From Megachile rotundata (lineage: Eukaryota; Arthropoda; Insecta; Hymenoptera; Megachilidae), in contig NW_027473530.1 of the NCBI RefSeq assembly GCF_050947335.1, positions 183,097 through 247,096 on the forward strand: 64,000 bases of DNA, given 5' to 3'. Below are positions 27,436 to 43,070 of this stretch, piece by piece. Made by a program: the position numbers and the translations under genes. Below the pieces are notes generated by a model. The model ran no database searches and was not told the DNA's origin. It saw nothing but the letters and a program-made list of their open reading frames with translations. How positions within the stretch are numbered: position 1 is the stretch's first letter; each line of letters opens with the position of its first letter.

Positions 27436-30400
27436 CTCTTATTATTATCAATCTAACTCATATTATTAGCAATATTATGATTATATGATCGATAGAACGA
27501 CAATTGCTATACTCTCTACTCTTATTATTATCAATCTAACTCATATTATTAGCCATATTATGCTTATATGATCGATAGAACGACAATTACTCTACTTCTT
27601 ACTCTTATTATTATCAATCCAACTCATATTATTAGGCATATTATGCTTATGTGATCGGTAGAACGATAATTACTATACTTATTACCCTTATTATTATCAA
27701 TTTAACTCATATTATTAGCCATATTATGCTTATGTGATCGACAGAACGACAATTACTATACTTATTACACTCACTATTATCAATCTAACTCATATTATTA
27801 ACCATATTATGCAGATATGATCGATATAACGACAACTACTATACTTATTACTCTTATTATTATCAATCTAACTCATATTATTAGCCATATTATGCCTATA
27901 TGATCGATAGAACCACAATTACTATACTCATTACTCTTATTATTATCAATCTAACTCATATTATGAACCATATTATGCAAATATGATCGATAGAACGACA
28001 ATTACTATACTTATTACTCTTATTATTATCAATCTAACTGATATTATTAACCATAATATGCAGATATGATCTATAGAACGACAATTACTATACTCATTAC
28101 TCTTATTATTATCAATCTAACTCATATTAGAAGCCATATTATGCTTATATGATCGATAGGACGACAATTACTATACTCACTTCTCTTATAGTTATTAATC
28201 TAACTCATATTATTAGCCATACTATGCTTATATGATCGATAGAACGACAATTACTATACTTATTACACTTATTATTATCAATCTAACTCTTTTTATTAGC
28301 CATATTATGCCTACGTGATCGATAGAACGACAATTACTATACTTATTACTCTTCTTATTATCAATCTAACTCATATTATTAGCCATATTATGCTTATGTG
28401 GTCGATAGAACGACAATTACTATACTTATTACTCTTATTATTATCCATCTAACTCGTATTATTAGCCATACTATGCTTATATGATCGATAGAACGACAAT
28501 TACTATACTTATTACTCTTATTATTATCAATCTAACTCATATTATTAGCCATATTATGCTTATATGATCGATAGAACGACAATTACTATACTCACTACTC
28601 TTATTATTATCAATCTAACTCATATTATTAGCCATATTATGCTTATATGATCGATAGAACGAGAATTACTATACTCATTACTCTTATTATTATCAATCTA
28701 ACTCCTATTATTAGCCATATTATGCTTATATGATCGATAGAACGACAATTACTATACTCACTACTCTTATTATTATCAACCTAACTCATATTATTAGCCA
28801 TATTATGCTAATATAATCGACAGAACGACAATTACTATACTTATTACACATACTATTATCAATCTAACTCATATTACTAGCCATATTATGCTTATATGAT
28901 CGATAGAACGACAATTACTATACTTACTACTCTTATTAGTATGAATCTAACTCATATTATTAGCCATGTTATGCTTATATGATCGATAGAACGACAATCA
29001 CTATACTTATTACTTTTATTATTTTCAACCTAGCTCATATTATTAGCCATATTATGCTTATATGATCGATAGAACGAGAATTACTATACTCATTACTCTT
29101 ATTATTATCAATCTAACTCATATTATTAGCCATATTATGCTTAAATGATCGATAGAGCGACAATTACTATACTTGTTACTCTTATTATTATGAAAATAGC
29201 TCATATTATTAACCATATTATGCTTAAATGATCGATAGAACGAGAATTACTATACTCACTACTCTTAGTGTTTTCAATCTAACTCATATTATTAGCCATA
29301 TTATGCTTTAATGAAGGATAGAACGACAATTACTATACTTATTACTCTTATTATTATCAATCTAACTCATATTATTAGCCATATTATGCTTATATGATCG
29401 ATAGAACGACAATTACAAAACTCACTACTCTTATTATTATCAATCTAACTCATATTATTAACCATATTATGCTAATATGATCGATAGAACCACAATTACT
29501 ATACTTATTACACTCACTATTATCAATCTAACTCAAATTATTAACCATATTATGCAGGTATGATCGATAGAACTACAATTACTATACTTATTACCCTTAT
29601 CATTATCAATCCAACTCATATTATTAGCCATATTATGCAGATATGATCGATAGAACGACAACTACTATACTTATTACTCTTATTATTATCAATCTAACTC
29701 ATATTATTAGCCATATTATGCTTATGTGGTCGATAGAACGACAATTACTATACTTATTACTCTTATTATTATCAATCTAACTCATATTATTAGCCATATT
29801 ATGCCTATATGATCGATAGAACTACAATTACTGTACTTATTACTCTTATTATTATCAATCTAACTCATATTATTAGCAATATTATGATTATATGATCGAT
29901 AGAACGACAATTGCTATACTCTCTACTCTTATTATTATCAATCTAACTCATATTATTAGCCATATTATGCTTATATGATCGATAGAACGACAATTACTCT
30001 ACTTCTTACTCTTATTATTATCAATCCAACTCATATTATTAGGCATATTATGCTTATGTGATCGGTAGAACGATAATTACTATACTTATTACCCTTATTA
30101 TTATCAATTTAACTCATATTATTAGCCATATTATGCTTATGTGATCGACAGAACGACAATTACTATACTTATTACACTCACTATTATCAATCTAACTCAT
30201 ATTATTAACCATATTATGCAGATATGATCGATATAACGGAGCTTATTATACTTATTACTCTTATTATTATCAATCTAACTCATATTATTAGCCATATTAT
30301 GCCTATATGATCGATAGAACTACAATTACTATACTCATTACTCTTATTATTATCAATCTAACTCATATTATTAACCATATTATGCAAATATGATCGATAG

Positions 30401-33400
30401 AAAGACAATTACTATACTTATTACTCTCATTATTATCAATCTAACTGATATTATTAACCATAATATGCAGATATGATCTATAGAACGACAATTACTATAC
30501 TCATTACTCTTATTATTATCAATCTAACTCATATTATAAGCCATATTATGCTTCTTTGATCGATAGGACGACAATTACTATACTCATTTCTCTTATAATT
30601 ATTAATCTAACTCATATTATTAGCCATATTATGCTTATGTGGTCGATAGAACGACAATTACTATACTTATTACTCTTATTATTATCCATCTAACTCGTAT
30701 TATTAGCCATACTATGCTTATATGATCGATAGAACGACAATTACTATACTTATTACACTTATTATTATCAATCTAACTCTTTTTATTAGCCATATTATGC
30801 TTACGTGATCGATAGAACGACAATTACTATACTTATTACTCTTCCTATTATCAATCTAACTCATATTATTAGCCATATTATGCTTATGTGGTCGATAGAA
30901 CGACAATTACTATACTTATTACTCTTATTATTATCCATCTAACTCGTATTATTAGCCATACTATGCTTATATGATCGATAGAACGACAATTACTATACTT
31001 ATTACTCTTATTATTATCAATCTAACTCTTTTTATTAGCCATATTATGCAAATCTGATCGATAGAACGACAATTACTATACTTATTACTCTTATTATTAT
31101 CAATCTTACTCATATTATTAGCCATATTATGCTTAAATGGTCGATAGAACGACAATTACTATACTTTTTACTCTGATTATTATCAATCTAACTGATATTA
31201 TTAACCATATTATGCAGATATGATCTATAGAACGACAATTACTATACTCATTACTCTTATTATTATCAATCTAACTCATATTATTCGCCATATTATGCTT
31301 ATATGATCGATAGAACTACAATTACTATACTCATTGCTCTTATTTTTATCAATCTAACTCATATTATTAGCCATATTATGCTTATATGATCGACAGAACG
31401 ACAATTACTATACTTATTACACTCACTATTATCAATCTAACTCAAATTATTAACCATATTATGCAGATATGGTCGATAGCACGACATTTACTATACTTAT
31501 TACTCTTATTATTATCAATCTAACTCATATTATTAGCCATATTATGCTTATATGATCGATAGAACGACAATTACTATACTCATTACTCTTATTATTATCA
31601 ATCTAACTCATATTATTAGCCATATTATGCTTGTATGATCGATAGAACGAGAATTACTATACTCATTACTCTTATTATTATCAATCTAACTCATATTATT
31701 AGCCATATTATGCTTATATGATCGATAGAACGACAATTACTATACTCACTACTCTTATTATTATCAATCTAACTCATATTATTAGCCATATTATGCTTAT
31801 ATGATCGATAGAACGAGAATTACTATACTCATTACTCTTATTATTATCAATCTAACTCCTATTATTAGCCATATTATGCTTATATGATCGATAGAACGAC
31901 AATTACTATACTCACTACTCTTATTATTATCAACCTAACTCATATTATTAGCCATATTATGCTAAAATAATCGACAGAACGACAATTACTATACTTATTA
32001 CACATACTATTATCAATCTAACTCATATTACTAGCCATATTATGCTTATATGATCGATAGAACGACAATTACTATACTTACTACTCTTATTAGTATGAAT
32101 CTAACTCATATTATTAGCCATGTTATGCTTATGTGATCGATAGAACGACAATCACTATACTTATTACTCTTATTATTTTCAACCTAGCTCATATTATTAG
32201 CCATATTATGCTTATATGATCGATAGAACGAGAATTACTATACTCATTACTCTTATTATTATCAATCTAACTCATATTATTAGCCATATTATGCTTAAAT
32301 GATCGATAGAGCGACAATTACTATACTTGTTACTCTTATTATTATGAAAATAGCTCATATTATTAACCATATTATGCTTAAATGATCGATAGAACGAGAA
32401 TTACTATACTCACTACTCTTAGTGTTTTCAATCTAACTCATATTATTAGCCATATTATGCTTTAATGAAGGATAGAACGACAATTACTATACTTATAACT
32501 CTTATTATTATCAATCTAACTCATATTATTAGCCATATTATGCTTATATGATCGATAGAACGACAATTACAAAACTCACTACTCTTATTATTATCAATCT
32601 AACTCATATTATTAACCATATTATGCTAATATGATCGATAGAACCACAATTACTATACTTATTACACTCACTATTATCAATCTAACTCAAATTATTAACC
32701 ATATTATGCAGATATGATAGATAGCACGACATTCACTATACTTACTACTCTTATTATTATCAATCTAACTCATATTATTAGCCATATTATGCTTAAATGA
32801 TCGATAGCACGACATTTGCTATACTTATTACTCTTATTGTTATCAACCTAACTCATATTATTAACCATATTATGCTAATATGATCGATAGAACGACAATT
32901 ACTGTACTTATTACATTCACTATTATCAATCTAACTCATATTATTAACCATATTATGCAAATTTGATCGATAGAACGACAATCACTATACTTACTACTCT
33001 TATTATTATCAACCTAGCTCATATTACTAGCCATATTATGCTTACATGATCGACAGAACGACAATTACTATACTTATTATTCTTATTTTTATCAACCTAA
33101 CTCATATTATTAGCCATATTATGCTTAAATGATCGATAGAACGACAATTACTATACTTATTACTCTTATTATTATGAATCTAACTCATATTATTAACCAT
33201 ATTATGCAGGTATGATCGATAGAACTACAATTACTATACTTATTACCCTTATCATTATCAATCCAACTCATATTATTAGCCATATTATGCTTATATGATC
33301 GATAGAACGACAATTACTATACACATTACACTTACTATTATCAATCTAACTCATATTATTAGCCATATTATGCTAATATGATCGATAGAACGACAATTAC

Positions 33401-34264
33401 TATACTTATTACTCTTATTATTATCAATCTAACTCATATTATTAGCCATATTATGCGTAAATGATCGATAGAACGACAATTACTCTACTTATTACTCTTA
33501 TTATTATCAATCTAACTCATATTATTCGCCATATTATGCTTATATGATCGATAGAACTACAATTACTATACTCATTGCTTTTATTTTTATCAATCTAACT
33601 CATATTATTAGCCATATTATGCTTATATGATCGACAGAACGACAATTACTATACTTATTACACTCACTATTATCAATCTAACTCAAATTATTAATCATAT
33701 TATGCAGATATGGTCGATAGCACGACATTTACTACACTTATTACTCTTATTATTATCAATCTAACTTATATTATTAGCCATGTTGTGCTTATATGATCGA
33801 TAGAACGACAATCACTATACTTATCACTCTTATTATTTTCAACCTAGCTCATATTATTAGCCATATTATGCTTATATGACCGATAGAACGAGAATTACTA
33901 TACTCATTACTCTTATTATTATCAATCTAACTCATATTATTAGCCATATTATGCTTAAATGATCGATAGAGCGACAATTACTATACTTATTACACTTATT
34001 ATTTTGAAAATACATCATATTATTAACCATATTATGCTTAAATGACCGATAGAACGAGAATTACTATACTCACTACTCTTAGTGTTTTCAATCTAACTCA
34101 TATTATTAGCCATATTATGCCTATATGATCGATAGAACTACAATTACTGTACTTATTACTCTTATTATTATCAATCTAACTCATATTATTAGCAATATTA
34201 TGATTATATGATCGATAGAACGACAATTGCTATACTCTCTACTCTTATTATTATCAATCTAACT
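27310..34264. repeat. Block D1, 84 monomers (6,955 bp)
   Basis: D1 and D2 are adjacent copies at a constant offset of 6955 bp, which is 84 monomers minus the 17-bp deletion. Its start overlaps the end of B2, because the 66-bp monomer at 27,285 is the shared landmark. Within D1, monomers around 27,591 recur at 29,998, offset 2407 or 29 monomers, and the ATTACAAAAC monomer at 29,412 recurs at 32,566, offset 3154 or 38 monomers, so D1 is itself a composite. A clump of substitutions lies near 30,234-30,245. No gene is seen. Confidence 0.9.
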
Positions 34265-34305
34265 CATATTATTAACCATATTATGCAGATATGATCTATA
34301 CTTAT
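34240..34305. repeat. 66-bp monomer (17-bp deletion), third copy
   Basis: This is the same junction again, at offset 6955 from the second copy. It sits at the D1-D2 boundary. Its left half differs from the second copy (AACTCATATT rather than AACTGATATT), so the duplication breakpoint lies inside this monomer or just left of it. Confidence 0.95.
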
Positions 34306-37300
34306 TACTCTTATTATTATCAATCTAACTCATATTATTAGCCATATTATGCTTATGTGGTCGATAGAACGACAATTACTATACTTATTACTCTTATTAT
34401 TATCAATCTAACTCATATTATTAGCAATATTATGATTATATGATCGATAGAACGACAATTGCTATACTCTCTACTCTTATTATTATCAATCTAACTCATA
34501 TTATTAGCCATATTATGCTTATATGATCGATAGAACGACAATTACTCTACTTCTTACTCTTATTATTATCAATCCAACTCATATTATTAGGCATATTATG
34601 CTTATGTGATCGGTAGAACGATAATTACTATACTTATTACCCTTATTATTATCAATTTAACTCATATTATTAGCCATATTATGCTTATGTGATCGACAGA
34701 ACGACAATTACTATACTTATTACACTCACTATTATCAATCTAACTCATATTATTAACCATATTATGCAGATATGATCGATATAACGACAACTACTATACT
34801 TATTACTCTTATTATTATCAATCTAACTCATATTATTAGCCATATTATGCCTATATGATCGATAGAACCACAATTACTATACTCATTACTCTTATTATTA
34901 TCAATCTAACTCATATTATGAACCATATTATGCAAATATGATCGATAGAACGACAATTACTATACTTATTACTCTTATTATTATCAATCTAACTGATATT
35001 ATTAACCATAATATGCAGATATGATCTATAGAACGACAATTACTATACTCATTACTCTTATTATTATCAATCTAACTCATATTAGAAGCCATATTATGCT
35101 TATATGATCGATAGGACGACAATTACTATACTCACTTCTCTTATAGTTATTAATCTAACTCATATTATTAGCCATACTATGCTTATATGATCGATAGAAC
35201 GACAATTACTATACTTATTACACTTATTATTATCAATCTAACTCTTTTTATTAGCCATATTATGCCTACGTGATCGATAGAACGACAATTACTATACTTA
35301 TTACTCTTCTTATTATCAATCTAACTCATATTATTAGCCATATTATGCTTATGTGGTCGATAGAACGACAATTACTATACTTATTACTCTTATTATTATC
35401 CATCTAACTCGTATTATTAGCCATACTATGCTTATATGATCGATAGAACGACAATTACTATACTTATTACTCTTATTATTATCAATCTAACTCATATTAT
35501 TAGCCATATTATGCTTATATGATCGATAGAACGACAATTACTATACTCACTACTCTTATTATTATCAATCTAACTCATATTATTAGCCATATTATGCTTA
35601 TATGATCGATAGAACGAGAATTACTATACTCATTACTCTTATTATTATCAATCTAACTCCTATTATTAGCCATATTATGCTTATATGATCGATAGAACGA
35701 CAATTACTATACTCACTACTCTTATTATTATCAACCTAACTCATATTATTAGCCATATTATGCTAATATAATCGACAGAACGACAATTACTATACTTATT
35801 ACACATACTATTATCAATCTAACTCATATTACTAGCCATATTATGCTTATATGATCGATAGAACGACAATTACTATACTTACTACTCTTATTAGTATGAA
35901 TCTAACTCATATTATTAGCCATGTTATGCTTATATGATCGATAGAACGACAATCACTATACTTATTACTTTTATTATTTTCAACCTAGCTCATATTATTA
36001 GCCATATTATGCTTATATGATCGATAGAACGAGAATTACTATACTCATTACTCTTATTATTATCAATCTAACTCATATTATTAGCCATATTATGCTTAAA
36101 TGATCGATAGAGCGACAATTACTATACTTGTTACTCTTATTATTATGAAAATAGCTCATATTATTAACCATATTATGCTTAAATGATCGATAGAACGAGA
36201 ATTACTATACTCACTACTCTTAGTGTTTTCAATCTAACTCATATTATTAGCCATATTATGCTTTAATGAAGGATAGAACGACAATTACTATACTTATTAC
36301 TCTTATTATTATCAATCTAACTCATATTATTAGCCATATTATGCTTATATGATCGATAGAACGACAATTACAAAACTCACTACTCTTATTATTATCAATC
36401 TAACTCATATTATTAACCATATTATGCTAATATGATCGATAGAACCACAATTACTATACTTATTACACTCACTATTATCAATCTAACTCAAATTATTAAC
36501 CATATTATGCAGGTATGATCGATAGAACTACAATTACTATACTTATTACCCTTATCATTATCAATCCAACTCATATTATTAGCCATATTATGCAGATATG
36601 ATCGATAGAACGACAACTACTATACTTATTACTCTTATTATTATCAATCTAACTCATATTATTAGCCATATTATGCTTATGTGGTCGATAGAACGACAAT
36701 TACTATACTTATTACTCTTATTATTATCAATCTAACTCATATTATTAGCCATATTATGCCTATATGATCGATAGAACTACAATTACTGTACTTATTACTC
36801 TTATTATTATCAATCTAACTCATATTATTAGCAATATTATGATTATATGATCGATAGAACGACAATTGCTATACTCTCTACTCTTATTATTATCAATCTA
36901 ACTCATATTATTAGCCATATTATGCTTATATGATCGATAGAACGACAATTACTCTACTTCTTACTCTTATTATTATCAATCCAACTCATATTATTAGGCA
37001 TATTATGCTTATGTGATCGGTAGAACGATAATTACTATACTTATTACCCTTATTATTATCAATTTAACTCATATTATTAGCCATATTATGCTTATGTGAT
37101 CGACAGAACGACAATTACTATACTTATTACACTCACTATTATCAATCTAACTCATATTATTAACCATATTATGCAGATATGATCGATATAACGACAACTA
37201 CTATACTTATTACTCTTATTATTATCAATCTAACTCATATTATTAGCCATATTATGCCTATATGATCGATAGAACTACAATTACTATACTCATTACTCTT

Positions 37301-40300
37301 ATTATTATCAATCTAACTCATATTATTAACCATATTATGCAAATATGATCGATAGAAAGACAATTACTATACTTATTACTCTCATTATTATCAATCTAAC
37401 TGATATTATTAACCATAATATGCAGATATGATCTATAGAACGACAATTACTATACTCATTACTCTTATTATTATCAATCTAACTCATATTATAAGCCATA
37501 TTATGCTTCTTTGATCGATAGGACGACAATTACTATACTCATTTCTCTTATAATTATTAATCTAACTCATATTATTAGCCATATTATGCTTATGTGGTCG
37601 ATAGAACGACAATTACTATACTTATTACTCTTATTATTATCCATCTAACTCGTATTATTAGCCATACTATGCTTATATGATCGATGGAACGACAATTACT
37701 ATACTTATTACACTTATTATTATCAATCTAACTCTTTTTATTAGCCATATTATGCTTACGTGATCGATAGAACGACAATTACTATACTTATTACTCTTCC
37801 TATTATCAATCTAACTCATATTATTAGCCATATTATGCTTATGTGGTCGATAGAACGACAATTACTATACTTATTACTCTTATTATTATCCATCTAACTC
37901 GTATTATTAGCCATACTATGCTTATATGATCGATAGAACGACAATTACTATACTTATTACTCTTATTATTATCAATCTAACTCTTTTTATTAGCCATATT
38001 ATGCAAATCTGATCGATAGAACGACAATTACTATACTTATTACTCTTATTATTATCAATCTCACTCATATTATTAGCCATATTATGCTTAAATGGTCGAT
38101 AGAACGACAATTACTATACTTTTTACTCTGATTATTATCAATCTAACTGATATTATTAACCATATTATGCAGATATGATCTATAGAACGACAATTACTAT
38201 ACTCATTACTCTTATTATTATCAATCTAACTCATATTATTCGCCATATTATGCTTATATGATCGATAGAACTACAATTACTATACTCATTGCTCTTATTT
38301 TTATCAATCTAACTCATATTATTAGCCATATTATGCTTATATGATCGACAGAACGACAATTACTATACTTATTACACTCACTATTATCAATCTAACTCAA
38401 ATTATTAACCATATTATGCAGATATGGTCGATAGCACGACATTTACTATACTTATTACTCTTATTATTATCAATCTAACTCATATTATTAGCCATATTAT
38501 GCTTATATGATCGATAGAACGACAATTACTATACTCATTACTCTTATTATTATCAATCTAACTCATATTATTAGCCATATTATGCTTGTATGATCGATAG
38601 AACGAGAATTACTATACTCATTACTCTTATTATTATCAATCTAACTCATATTATTAGCCATATTATGCTTATATGATCGATAGAACGACAATTACTATAC
38701 TCACTACTCTTATTATTATCAATCTAACTCATATTATTAGCCATATTATGCTTATATGATCGATAGAACGAGAATTACTATACTCATTACTCTTATTATT
38801 ATCAATCTAACTCCTATTATTAGCCATATTATGCTTATATGATCGATAGAACGACAATTACTATACTCACTACTCTTATTATTATCAACCTAACTCATAT
38901 TATTAGCCATATTATGCTAAAATAATCGACAGAACGACAATTACTATACTTATTACACATACTATTATCAATCTAACTCATATTACTAGCCATATTATGC
39001 TTATATGATCGATAGAACGACAATTACTATACTTACTACTCTTATTAGTATGAATCTAACTCATATTATTAGCCATGTTATGCTTATGTGATCGATAGAA
39101 CGACAATCACTATACTTATTACTCTTATTATTTTCAACCTAGCTCATATTATTAGCCATATTATGCTTATATGATCGATAGAACGAGAATTACTATACTC
39201 ATTACTCTTATTATTATCAATCTAACTCATATTATTAGCCATATTATGCTTAAATGATCGATAGAGCGACAATTACTATACTTGTTACTCTTATTATTAT
39301 GAAAATAGCTCATATTATTAACCATATTATGCTTAAATGATCGATAGAACGAGAATTACTATACTCACTACTCTTAGTGTTTTCAATCTAACTCATATTA
39401 TTAGCCATATTATGCTTTAATGAAGGATAGAACGACAATTACTATACTTATAACTCTTATTATTATCAATCTAACTCATATTATTAGCCATATTATGCTT
39501 ATATGATCGATAGAACGACAATTACAAAACTCACTACTCTTATTATTATCAATCTAACTCATATTATTAACCATATTATGCTAATATGATCGATAGAACC
39601 ACAATTACTATACTTATTACACTCACTATTATCAATCTAACTCAAATTATTAACCATATTATGCAGATATGATAGATAGCACGACATTCACTATACTTAC
39701 TACTCTTATTATTATCAATCTAACTCATATTATTAGCCATATTATGCTTAAATGATCGATAGCACGACATTTGCTATACTTATTACTCTTATTGTTATCA
39801 ACCTAACTCATATTATTAACCATATTATGCTAATATGATCGATAGAACGACAATTACTGTACTTATTACATTCACTATTATCAATCTAACTCATATTATT
39901 AACCATATTATGCAAATTTGATCGATAGAACGACAATCACTATACTTACTACTCTTATTATTATCAACCTAGCTCATATTACTAGCCATATTATGCTTAC
40001 ATGATCGACAGAACGACAATTACTATACTTATTATTCTTATTTTTATCAACCTAACTCATATTATTAGCCATATTATGCTTAAATGATCGATAGAACGAC
40101 AATTACTATACTTATTACTCTTATTATTATGAATCTAACTCATATTATTAACCATATTATGCAGGTATGATCGATAGAACTACAATTACTATACTTATTA
40201 CCCTTATCATTATCAATCCAACTCATATTATTAGCCATATTATGCTTATATGATCGATAGAACGACAATTACTATACACATTACACTTACTATTATCAAT

Positions 40301-41219
40301 CTAACTCATATTATTAGCCATATTATGCTAATATGATCGATAGAACGACAATTACTATACTTATTACTCTTATTATTATCAATCTAACTCATATTATTAG
40401 CCATATTATGCGTAAATGATCGATAGAACGACAATTACTCTACTTATTACTCTTATTATTATCAATCTAACTCATATTATTCGCCATATTATGCTTATAT
40501 GATCGATAGAACTACAATTACTATACTCATTGCTCTTATTTTTATCAATCTAACTCATATTATTAGCCATATTATGCTTATATGATCGACAGAACGACAA
40601 TTACTATACTTATTACACTCACTATTATCAATCTAACTCAAATTATTAATCATATTATGCAGATATGGTCGATAGCACGACATTTACTACACTTATTACT
40701 CTTATTATTATCAATCTAACTTATATTATTAGCCATGTTGTGCTTATATGATCGATAGAACGACAATCACTATACTTATCACTCTTATTATTTTCAACCT
40801 AGCTCATATTATTAGCCATATTATGCTTATATGACCGATAGAACGAGAATTACTATACTCATTACTCTTATTATTATCAATCTAACTCATATTATTAGCC
40901 ATATTATGCTTAAATGATCGATAGAGCGACAATTACTATACTTATTACACTTATTATTTTGAAAATACATCATATTATTAACCATATTATGCTTAAATGA
41001 CCGATAGAACGAGAATTACTATACTCACTACTCTTAGTGTTTTCAATCTAACTCATATTATTAGCCATATTATGCCTATATGATCGATAGAACTACAATT
41101 ACTGTACTTATTACTCTTATTATTATCAATCTAACTCATATTATTAGCAATATTATGATTATATGATCGATAGAACGACAATTGCTATACTCTCTACTCT
41201 TATTATTATCAATCTAACT
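34265..41219. repeat. Block D2, near-identical tandem copy of D1
   Basis: D2 follows D1 directly at offset 6955. By eye only a handful of differences were found, for example GATGGAAC at 37,684 versus GATAGAAC in D1, CAATCTCACTC near 38,058 versus CAATCTTACTC near 31,103, CTCTTATTTTT near 40,526 versus CTTTTATTTTT near 33,571, and the normal CGACAACTAC near 37,189 where D1 has the substitution clump. This is the longest high-identity pair in the window, so it is probably a recent event. No gene is seen. Confidence 0.9.
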
Positions 41220-43070
41220 CATATTATTAACCATATTATGCAGATATGATCGATATAACGACAACTACTATACTTATTACTCTTATTATTATCAATCTAA
41301 CTGATATTATTAACCATAATATGCAGGTATGATCTATAGAACGACAATTACTATACTCATTACTCTTATTATTATCAATCTAACTCATATTATAAGCCAT
41401 ATTATGCTTCTTTGATCGATAGGACGACAATTACTATACTCATTTCTCTTATAATTATTAATCTAACTCATATTATTAGCCATATTATGCTTATGTGGTC
41501 GATAGAACGACAATTACTATACTTATTACTCTTATTATTATCCATCTAACTCGTATTATTAGCCATACTATGCTTATATGATCGATAGAACGACAATTAC
41601 TATACTTATTACACTTATTATTATCAATCTAACTCTTTTTATTAGCCATATTATGCTTACGTGATCGATAGAACGACAATTACTATACTTATTACTCTTC
41701 CTATTATCAATCTAACTCATATTATTAGCCATATTATGCTTATGTGGTCGATAGAACGACAATTACTATACTTATTACTCTTATTATTATCCATCTAACT
41801 CGTATTATTAGCCATACTATGCTTATATTATCGATAGAACGACAATTACTATACTTATTACTCTTATTATTATCAATCTAACTCTTTTTATTAGCCATAT
41901 TATGCAAATCTGATCGATAGAACGACAATTACTATACTTATTACTCTTATTATTATCAATCTCACTCATATTATTAGCCATATTATGCTTAAATGGTCGA
42001 TAGAACGACAATTACTATACTTTTTACTCTGATTATTATCAATCTAACTGATATTATTAACCATATTATGCAGATATGATCTATAGAACGACAATTACTA
42101 TACTCATTACTCTTATTATTATCAATCTAACTCATATTATTCGCCATATTATGCTTATATGATCGATAGAACTACAATTACTATACTCATTGCTCTTATT
42201 TTTATCAATCTAACTCATATTATTAGCCATATTATGCTTATATGATCGACAGAACGACAATTACTATACTTATTACACTCACTATTATCAATCTAACTCA
42301 AATTATTAACCATATTATGCAGATATGGTCGATAGCACGACATTTACTATACTTATTACTCTTATTATTATCAATCGAACTCATATTATTAGCCATATTA
42401 TGCTTATATGATCGATAGAACGACAATTACTATACTCATTACTCTTATTATTATCAATCTAACTCATATTATTAGCCATATTATGCTTGTATGATCGATA
42501 GAACGAGAATTACTATACTCATTACTCTTATTATTATCAATCTAACTCATATTATTAGCCATATTATGCTTATATGATCGATAGAACGACAATTACTATA
42601 CTCACTACTCTTATTATTATCAATCTAACTCATATTATTAGCCATATTATGCTTATATGATCGATAGAACGAGAATTACTATACTCATTACTCTTATTAT
42701 TATTAATCTAACTCCTATTATTAGCCATATTATGCTTATATGATCGATAGAACGACAATAACTATACTCACTACTCTTATTATTATCAACCTAACTCATA
42801 TTATTAGCCATATTATGCTAAAATAATCGACAGAACGACAATTACTATACTTATTACACATACTATTATCAATCTAACTCATATTACTAGCCATATTATG
42901 CTTATATGATCGATAGAACGACAATTACTATACTTACTACTCTTATTAGTATGAATCTAACTCATATTATTAGCCATGTTATGCTTATGTGATCGATAGA
43001 ACGACAATCACTATACTTATTACTCTTATTATTTTCAACCTAGCTCATATTATTAGCCATATTATGCGTA
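41220..43070. repeat. Partial third copy of family D
   Basis: At about 41,240, where another 66-bp monomer would be expected, the sequence instead carries GATCGATATAACG and then joins the D2 order at about 37,390, offset 3901, exactly 47 monomers. The match continues to about 43,070, where the odd GCGTATATG monomer marks a jump of four monomers (offset becomes 3569). It contains the AACTCTTTTTATTAG monomer pair seen repeatedly in the right half. No gene is seen. Confidence 0.82.

Noticed and set aside
27310..41219. Treating the D1-D2 pair as an assembly duplication
   Set aside because: Real single-base differences and a substitution clump distinguish the copies, although only spanning reads can settle it.
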